DNA from: Adiantum capillus-veneris
Lineage: Eukaryota; Streptophyta; Polypodiopsida; Polypodiales; Pteridaceae
DNA length: 64,000 nucleotides
NCBI GenBank assembly: GCA_014529385.2
Contig: CM043963.1
Location: 105,735,912 to 105,799,911, forward strand
Direction of reading: 5' to 3'
Made by a program: the position numbers and the translations under genes. Numbering within the stretch: position 1 is the stretch's first letter; every line of letters starts with the position of its first letter. The notes beneath the pieces are model-generated. The model was not told the DNA's origin, searched no databases, and worked only from the letters and a program-made list of their open reading frames with translations. Positions 56,531 to 64,000 of this stretch are shown piece by piece.

Positions 56531-59280
56531 GGCTACTTTACAAGGCCTGCATTAGCACGAGTTAATGCCCATGCACAGCCACATACCCTTGACGATACCC
56601 TGTCGTCCGGGAGGACTCCGACCAGGAGGGAGGGAGGCATTCCAAATGCGGACTCACGTCATATATTAGAGGGCAATGTTTGTGATTGATTTTTCAACCA
56701 TTTTTGCGTTTTATTGTGTGATTTTTGGGAAAAGAATATGCCCTCGTAATTAATCAAGAGTGGGGACCAAATGATCAAATATGGGCCCTAGGGATGTGTA
56801 TATACTGTAAAGCAAGTCAAAACTGGCCAAAAACCGTTGAAAAACAGCAAAAAAATAGGGCAAGGTTGACGATTGAGAGCGAGAATGTACATAGACGAGA
56901 GAAAAGCGAGCTACAAAGTGTTTTTCTATTCATTGATATTTTTATAGGTTAGAATTGCTATTTTCGGGTTATTTTGGGATTTATTTGCTTTATTTTAGCC
57001 ATTTTCTAGAAAAAAATATTTTTAAAAATCCATAATCCAGATAAAAACACAATAGAAGAGACGTCTGACCAGAACAAGGTAAAGAAGACACAAAAAAAAT
57101 ATGGAGTGCGAATTTGACAGGGCAAAAATGGCCACCATCATGACAGGATCTCCAAAAGGAGAAATCTGCAAAAATTGTAGAACTGGAGCAAACGAGGTCC
57201 AAATCAAGAAATTTGCGAGCCTAAACCGTATCTCGTGAAAATTTATGGCCACAGGTAAAAGATGGAAAAATTTCATGCAGAGCCTTGATCACGTATAGGG
57301 AGGCTAGGCAAGAAATCTCTCATTTGAGTCATTTTCCATTGTGAGAGAGAGAGAGCTCCCTACAGCATCTGAGACTTCCAGGAGCTCATCCATCGCGCAT
57401 GGTCACCAGATCGACATCATATATGAGAGGTATGCTCGTCAACACTAACTCCAAGTGTTGTTTACTTCAGTTAGTCGCAAAACCTCGCCAGCACCACCAT
57501 CACAACCTGTGCACACATACTGTAGACCGGTTGTTAGGAAGACCTAGAGGCCACCAAATGCAACCAAAATTGAAAGGCACAATGCCTATAGCTTAGGGAA
57601 CAAACCTATGACTCCAGATAGCGCAGAAGAAGCATCCCAGAAAACCCTAATTTCATAGGGCCTGCAGAAGGGCATCTGACCCAAAGTGATCGAAAATGAG
57701 CCAAAACTCATAGGTAGCACGCCAATAACCTCGACAAACCAACCGAAGGGTTAGACCATAGAAAAGTTAATCCAAGCTAGACTTAGAGCCTCTATCTGAC
57801 AAAGACTGCGCAAAGCGTCACGAAGCTCTAATGGGCCAACCAAGTGACCAAATGACACCAAATTTGACAGGGTACATCCTAAGGATTTCAACTACGAGTT
57901 GGAATGTTGCCACTCAAGAAGAACCACTTCCACGAGGACAAATGCAAACAATAGGCCAGAAAAGCATCCAACTAATCGTTCTTGGTGACGTAAGCACCAA
58001 AAGAACAATCGACTACTCCGACGGAAGGTCAAAAGGAAAGAAAGTTCATCCTGAGTCATACAATGACCAGAAAGTACGGCGACCATCACCTAAGTGGTCT
58101 ACTCCGACTCCAGAGATAGCTAAGTGCTACCAACAGGGAGTACACTTTTCGAAATTGATTAAGACTTAATGTGTGTGTCTAGGAGAGCCTACTAACATCA
58201 GGGGAACTAACAAGCTACAAAAAGAGGAAAAAATGACAACTTAGTGAGTCTATCACGATAGACTCACCAATACACATGGAAAAAGGAAAATTTGATTTTG
58301 ACTTAACCAATGGGACTAACTAGGCCTATTAACCCCAGATATCAAGTAAAATTGCAAACATTGCTCCACCTTGACAAACTTATGAGTCTATCACGATAGA
58401 CTCATTAATCTTTCTTGGGGAGGCCCTTTTCAAAAATCCTCTCAAGGGCAGGCTTATGACAGTATATGAAGGCACTACACCAAATTTGAAACAAGATGGA
58501 CTCTTAAGGTAAGGGGAGATAGACTTGACAGACGGCTCAGAGTTAGCACAGGACAATATCAAGGACAGATAAAGTCTAGATTCACATGTGAGAGGCCAAG
58601 GGACCTTATATCAACTAGAAGAAGGCAGACAATGGACCACAGATCAGAAAAGAGGGTAATTGGAGCATAATTCCGAGTCTATCGCGATAGACTAAGCAGA
58701 ATGACACAGGGCCATTTGATCAAAAACTAGAATCAGCAGTTGGCTTCAACATGGTGCAAGAAGGCTACCCACAAAGTTTGAGCCCAAAACAACAAAAAAG
58801 AAGGAGATAGACCAACAACTCCTTGGAGGAATTCTGAAGAAATGAAAGTTGACCCAATAGGGGATCACTTGACATCCATTTGAGATGGAAATGGGATCAG
58901 TTCATATATAAGCCATGGGGAATCTGAGTGTGAAGTCACATGTGAACAATAACTCCCCTATGAGAAGATAGCGAGTCTATCGCGATAGACTCGGCAGAGT
59001 GTGAACTTGGCCTGATTATGAAACTTAACCATATGGAAAGTTTGGATACCCTATGCACATGTACCACACAAAGTTTCAAAGCATTTGGACACTTGCTCCT
59101 TCATCAACAGCATTAATTTGAAGCCGTCAAAGTCGAACACTAAAAGGACTGTCTATCTGCTAACATTTTTCACTAACTCCTCTTGGGACTAAGAGGGCTT
59201 AACTAGATGCATGCTTAAGTGATAATCAATTTAGAAAATAGGTACTATGTTTATATGTTAACCATTACTTGTGGATACAG
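56531..59280 (+). other. 2.7-kb noncoding region before the 3' gene
   Basis: No supported gene. A polypurine word AGGAGGGAGGGAGG lies at about 56621-56634. Four palindromes of one family lie at 58244-58267, 58382-58405, 58676-58693 and 58972-58993. The end (TTACTTGTGGATACAG at 59265-59280) looks like a splice acceptor directly before the ATG of the 3' gene. The frame 57831-58169 has no recognisable content. Confidence 0.7.
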
Positions 59281-59285
59281 GATCC

Positions 59286-60357
59286 ATGGATGCTTCTCCG
59301 AGAAAAAGAAAAAGGCAAGAACCTGGCAACGGAGGGTGCAACACCCTATACACTTCTACACAATTCATTAAAGCCAGCAGCCACATGGATACCTGTAGAA
59401 GTGCAACAGTCAGCAGCTTTCCAAATCTACCAAGGTTCCTATGTGGATGACAAAGGAAATTTAGTGGATACAGTAATGATCCCCAAGGAGGTAGAAAACT
59501 TCCTGAAAAGATCACCGCAAAGATCGTGGCTGAAGAAAGTTGGCTTATGGAACTTTGTTTCACTACCACCACTGGGGATAGATTTCAAGAGGGTACAACA
59601 ACTAATTGACACTATCCAAGAAGACGGAACTTGCAGGGTTGCAGGCATGGATAATGAGATGATGGAGATTCAGATCACCAAGGAAATCATCAAAGAAGCG
59701 TTAAAACTGTCTGATCAGGGAGCCAACATGAGAGAAAGAAGGAAGAATCTCACAGTCTACCTGCAGAGATCCAAACTACCGTCTTTTGAACTCATAGCAA
59801 ACCCAGAAGTGAGGGAACTGACACAGGTATACAGTCAATGTTTGTTGAGCTACAACAAGAGACCGCCTAGATACACTACACCACATGGGTTCATCTCAAC
59901 AACAATGACCTGGGCTATGGGAATGACACATGATTTCTATATAGATCATGCATCATATCTATTTGAGGAAGTCACAAAGCTACAGCATGACAATCCAAAT
60001 TACATTGCAGGAGGAGAAGTACTCACCATAATGATATACCATGCCATAGGAGCGGCATATCAGCTATCACTTTCTCCTCAATAGAACGACTGGCTGGTGC
60101 TACGAGAGAATATTGAAGACGGACCACAAAGGCGAGTACCTCCCTCTACTAACACCATTGGAGGACGCAGGCTGGAAAGAGTCACCAAAAGTACACAGGA
60201 AACGATGGAAGAAGAAAGAAAAGCTGAAGAATTAAAGAAGCGGAAAGAGGAAATTGAGAACAACACCAGATTGCAGAAGGTAGCAAAGCCTATGGAAAGA
60301 ATGCTAGAAGGCTTTGTACTAGAAAGATCTCTACGAGGCAATGTAGGCGCCACTTGA
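59286..60357 (+). pseudogene. 3' gene, N-terminal globular part
   Basis: The best start is ATG 59286 (CCATGG context), which opens MDASPRKRKRQEPGNGG, a nuclear-localisation-like beginning. A one-base frame change near 59330 leads to the long frame with ATWIPVEVQQSAAFQIYQGS, WLKKVGLWNFVSLPPLGIDF, MEIQITKEIIKEALKLSD and LLSYNKRPPRYTTPHGFIST. That frame continues through one TAG (60082-60084) to 60357. The pattern resembles, only loosely, plant transposon proteins of unknown function (Transposase_32 / plant mobile domain). No transmembrane segment is seen, so it is not an obvious envelope gene. Confidence 0.65.
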
Positions 60358-60458
60358 ATTAAGAACAAAGAATAAACACAATCTAGCTTTTGAGTTGGAC
60401 TGGTTTGAGAGATACATCCAAGAGAGGAATGCTACGGATGAGCAGAACTGCCACTTGA

Positions 60459-62111
60459 AGAGGAGGATCTCCAAACCTTAAGAGATCAATTGAGGCCAAC
60501 TACACGAATGAGGAAACACCACCTCCATCTCCAAGGCCAGATACAAGTGAAAGGCAATCAACTCCACCTATTGACTCTCCTCCGCATTTAGAGAGCTCAC
60601 ATCGTGATGAGAGAGTTCCTACACCACCCAATGGAGAAGAAGAAGAAAGGATAGATGGCCATCTAAACACTGGAACAGTATCAAACCTTGATAAAGGCAA
60701 GCACATAGAGGTAGATCTGACAAGAGAAAAAGCTTCCTCCTCTCAAGAAATTGAGTTGGAAGCTACTATAAACCTGGATTTACAGTCAATGGAGACTCTA
60801 CTAAACCAAACAAGACTGCACAGTCGGTTGGTATCTGATCAGAACAGGGCAAACAAAAAGAAATTGGAAACAACCCATCAAGAGGTTCTGAAGTTGCAGG
60901 AGCAAAGAGATGACAACCTTAAACTGATCAGCATTAAAGATGCTGAGATCTTGGGTCTCAAAAGCAGAGTAAACCTCCTCAAAGAAAATTTACAGGAGTC
61001 AGAAAGTTTCAATGCCATTTGTGAAGATACCATCAATGTGTTTTTTGAAGATGTCAATGACAAAGATGAACAAATCTAGAGGTTGATGGCAGAAAAGCAA
61101 GATGCCCTGGAGACAGTCAAAAATTTACAAGTCATAATTGATGACTTACAAATTGAAGTGAAGGATTTGAGAGCAGTAATGGACATTCAGGCAAGGGAGA
61201 TGGAAAGAGCAAAGAAACAAAAAACGCTGCTACGAGCAACATCGGTGGTCCAACTGCAAGAAGAAGTGGAGGCACTGAAGAGAGAGCTGAAATTGGAAAG
61301 AAAACAAAGGTTAATGATAGCCGAAAGTGCACTTAGAGCTGAGGATCAGTTGCAAAGGCAAATCTCGGACTTACAAAGTGAACAACAACAAGGACCAGCT
61401 CATGACAGTGAAATAGAAAGCCTCGTTTCCAAGTCCATCAAGGAAGAAAATGAGAATCTGCACAAAAGAGTAAAAGAGTTAGAAGAGGCTGCAGCCCAAA
61501 AGGAGATGGAATTTCAAACACTCCAAATCAATAATCGAACAATGGCTGCAAAAATTGCAAGTCTCCAAACTGCAAGGCAACCCCACGGGCAGGTGCGGGT
61601 GCACATGGTGCAAGCGGCCACGAATTTGTTTGGCCTGGCAGAACTATATGGGGGTGATGATGACTATGACAAAGGATCAGAGGACCATGGGGCCCCAGAT
61701 ACACAGAATGATCAAGTTGGCTCCAACAACCAAGAAGAAGACGAAGATTCAGTCACAAAACTTGAAGAGCAGAAGCTGGCCGAATAAATGGAAAAGCAGT
61801 CAGATATGATGTGGTACAAGGCCATGAAACTAGAGAAGGAGATGCTACAAGGACTCTCCAGATCAAGCAAAACAACAATAGAGCTACGGGAAGAGTGGAA
61901 TGCCCCGATGTTACCCTATGCTTTGCTGAAATATGAAACACTGACACATCAACGGCAACTAGCAATGGAAGAACAAGTGCCACTATTTGAAGGAGAATTA
62001 CAAGTTCGGGAACAGCAAAGCAGAATCGTAGATAGCCAGCCAAAGTGGAGGCGTCAGTGGCTTTTGGATCATCCTATCTTGGTGTTGGGCAAAAGGTTCT
62101 ATCATCTCTGA
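60459..62111 (+). pseudogene. 3' gene, coiled-coil part
   Basis: One frame from 60459 to 62111. A Pro/Ser/acidic linker (NEETPPPSPRPDTSERQSTP) precedes about 300 residues of heptad-like coiled coil (LKLISIKDAEILGLKSRVNL, VVQLQEEVEALKRELKLERK, HKRVKELEEAAAQKEMEFQT). It then reaches MMWYKAMKLEKEMLQG and LLDHPILVLGKRFYHL. It is interrupted only by TAG 61077 (DEQI-stop-RLMAEK) and TAA 61785 (LAE-stop-MEKQ), both where Gln would fit. A frameshift at 60358-60458 separates it from the N-terminal part. Confidence 0.75.
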
Positions 62112-62319
62112 GCTCAGGTGGTGCATTGACTAAGTGGATAGAACTTATACTTACAGCCAACATAAAGCCTTACAAAGCAGAAATCCCACATGGCTGAACT
62201 ATCCAGTTTTGCCAGGATCGGCCGAAGGAGAGAGAATATCCGGTTCTTACATGGTGAAAACCCTTCAGGGCGCCATTGCGAAATTCGGGATCTCCCGACC
62301 TGTCCTGCAAAATGCTTTG

Positions 62320-62635
62320 TAAAATAGCTCGGACATTTTTGGCCTGTCTCACAGTGTTTTCAGAAAGCTGGAGTTCAGAGTTCATGAATACGGAAAGAAA
62401 CATATTGGAGCTATCATATGATCTAAGTCGGCCACCTACAGAGCCATTTTTGTACGCATACTTCAGACGGCTCATGTTTTTGCCCAGCTACCATCTCCAG
62501 ACATTCGAAGAAGCATTTTACATCGGCTTCTTCATGTACAAGTCAAAAAATTTTGGCCCATTAATGGCGAGTAAATCTATGAGATACGATGCGTTTCTAC
62601 ATCAAATAAACCAGGAAGAAAGACAAAGACATTGA
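62320..62635 (+). pseudogene. 3' gene, possible C-terminal end
   Basis: Open frame reading ELSYDLSRPPTEPFLYAYFR, RLMFLPSYHLQTFEEAFYIG and MASKSMRYDAFLHQINQEER. Aromatic-rich and protein-like, no family recognised. It follows the coiled-coil frame after TGA 62109 and a stretch with stops, and ends 36 bases before the polypurine tract. Confidence 0.5.
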
Positions 62636-62670
62636 AGACAAAGCCAGTCATGTCGTGGTAGACATGAACT

Positions 62671-62683
62671 AGGAGGGGGGGAG
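62671..62683 (+). other. Polypurine tract of the 19.6-kb element
   Basis: AGGAGGGGGGGAG immediately before the 3' LTR. Confidence 0.9.
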
Positions 62684-63602
62684 TGTTGGATCCCAACAGT
62701 GGTATAAATTCCCTTTGTAATGATTATCAAATTCCCTTTGTAATGCCAATGATTTCTACCGTCTTTATCCAATTGTTTGGATTATGTATAGATTTATTAG
62801 TTAGTCAGGATGCAATGCGTTTCCACTTTGTAATTATGATGAGTAGAACTCAATTAAAACCCCATGTACATTTTGAGCTAAGGTGACTAAAGTATAAAGG
62901 TCACCTTAGAACCATTTTTGAATAACATTATTTTTCATTAATTCTGCGTCGTGCGGGTCTGAGAGAGAGAGAGAGAGTGTGTGATCTTATCCTCTTCGCT
63001 ACGCGCATCTCCCTCACCGGATTGACGAAGCGACCACACCATCGCGGTAGCCTCTCCGAGAGCTACACGCCCACGCCACGCATTCGCATCTTCGAGTTGT
63101 TCGCAAGCGATCCTTCCACGAGCTTGTTTTGCTTGTAAGTAGCACAAACAGTGTCTGTTTTCAATAATCAAGTACTTTATGGAACGAGGGAGAGATTAGC
63201 TACGCATAGATACTCATAGACTTAAGTTTTGCACACTTTTAGATTATGACATGTGAGTCTATCGCGACTGTATTCGAGATAACTAGGGTTAAAATCTGGT
63301 GAGATTGGACTTATAGGTAAGTGTATCCTAGTGAGAGGATGGTGCCTAGAAATTTTGAAGTGATTCCGAGTTCATTTGATGTGTAAACGGTGTTATGAAC
63401 GTTTAGGGATATAGTGGGTTGGAGTTAACAAGGATTAGTGATTGATGCATCATAGAAGTGCGTATGTGTAGGTTGGTCTCAGCCTGACAAGCTAACGAGA
63501 TTGCCTATGTACACCTACGGGTTAGTCGTGTCACCGGATGACAAGTATGTTGTCTGTATCGTGCTTGTGAGCATGAACAGGGGAGTAGGTTGACCTAAAA
63601 CA
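62684..63602 (+). repeat. 3' LTR, 919 bp
   Basis: Matches the 5' LTR throughout. Visible differences include AATGATTTCTACCGTC against AATGATGTCTACCGGC, CTTTGTAATT against CTTTGGAATT and a shorter GA tract. It keeps the half palindrome GAGTCTATCGCGA at 63255-63267. It is followed by the CTAAG duplicate. Confidence 0.95.
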
Positions 63603-63607
63603 CTAAG

Positions 63608-63922
63608 CCAAAGACATGGCCTTATTTTTCTCAATCAATCTTGAAAATATTTAGGCTAAATAACTGAGTGAGAGTAATCGAGTGCTCGAGAAGCCATTTC
63701 CATTTTAATTTTTTAAACTTTGTAGCCAACGTTTGATAGAAACAAAGAGCAATAGAAAGACAAGACATTAGGCAAAAGCTGTGATGTCTGTGTTACCTTT
63801 AATCAAGAAAAAACATTTTAGAGCACGTGCAACACACATGTTGAGTAATCCAACATACCAAATAAAAGATACCTAGCTATGTATAGTATAGATAGAGTAC
63901 TAAGTAAGATGAGAGAGAGAGA

Positions 63923-63956
<34 letters not shown>

Positions 63957-64000
63957 TTTTAATGAAAAAAAAACATTACAAAGTATGTGTTGAACATAGC
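63608..64000. repeat. Backbone unit U, copy 3, right part
   Basis: Resumes unit U with GGCCTTATTTTTCTCAATCA and matches 26990-27380 and 33985-34400, including GAGCACGTGCAACACACATG. A (GA)n(TG)n tract at 63911-63950 takes the place of the TG tract of copy 2. The window ends inside the unit. Confidence 0.9.

Larger units (their letters stand above)
44036..63602 (+). mobile_element. 19.6-kb Athila/Tat-type Ty3/gypsy element
   Basis: LTRs at 44036-44968 and 62684-63602 start TGTTGGATCC and end CTAAAACA. A 5-bp target duplication CTAAG flanks them (44031-44035, 63603-63607). The primer-binding site resembles that for tRNA-Asp, as in Athila elements. Pol has RT-RNaseH-integrase order and no chromodomain, placing it in the non-chromovirus gypsy branch. 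The length, a 1.7-kb leader, extra domains after integrase and a separate 3' gene fit the Athila/Tat group. All coding parts have breaks, and the LTRs differ at numerous positions by eye. Confidence 0.95.

Noticed and set aside
57831-58169. 112-codon frame in the noncoding region of the 19.6-kb element
   Set aside because: Low-complexity polar composition, no motif, and it ends just before the palindrome cluster; probably chance.

Overview
This is nuclear DNA of a land plant with a large, repeat-rich genome. The evidence is Ty1/copia and Ty3/gypsy retrotransposons (one with a chromodomain), a complete CACTA (En/Spm) DNA transposon with plant-type TNPD and TNPA genes, MITEs, long CT/CA microsatellites, introns with GT..AG borders, and a captured piece of a pentatricopeptide repeat (PPR) gene. 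No intact host gene was recognised and the species cannot be placed from the sequence.

Layout. 1-8.6 kb: a decayed Ty3/gypsy chromovirus on the minus strand, with integrase and chromodomain remnants, a tRNA-iMet-type primer site, matching LTR segments, and two tandem arrays in its 3' noncoding part. 9.1 kb to the end: a backbone of a dead gypsy-like repeat family in which integrase fragment, spacer N and unit U recur in the same order. Several elements are inserted into this backbone. (i) A Ty1/copia element on the minus strand lies at 10.3-26.7 kb. Its gag region is duplicated, and the second gag is split by a 10.1-kb gypsy element (15608-25740, plus strand) that carries PPR gene sequence in its LTRs and a MITE in its integrase. 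(ii) A 249-bp MITE lies at 27451-27699. (iii) A complete 7,886-bp CACTA element lies at 35610-43495. (iv) A 19.6-kb gypsy element of Athila/Tat type lies at 44036-63602, with 5-bp target duplications. For the MITE, the CACTA element and the 19.6-kb element, a related uninterrupted site exists elsewhere in the window. Between two backbone units, at 28.4-33.7 kb, is a non-repetitive island with a TATA box and three in-phase exon-like segments that match nothing I recognise.

The 19.6-kb element is the most unusual part. It has LTRs, a tRNA-Asp-like primer site, Gag, protease, RT, RNase H, an integrase with two tandem zinc-binding domains, a second retropepsin-like domain after integrase, and a separate 3' gene (globular N-terminus plus long coiled coil). 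A family of palindromes, GAGTCTATCGCGATAGACTC and variants, lies in its leader and again before the 3' gene. A strong splice donor precedes gag and an acceptor precedes the 3' gene, so a spliced subgenomic mRNA is plausible.

Almost every coding region is broken. Many of the isolated breaks are TAG codons where glutamine would fit, across four unrelated elements, which suggests C-to-T decay of methylated CAG sites.
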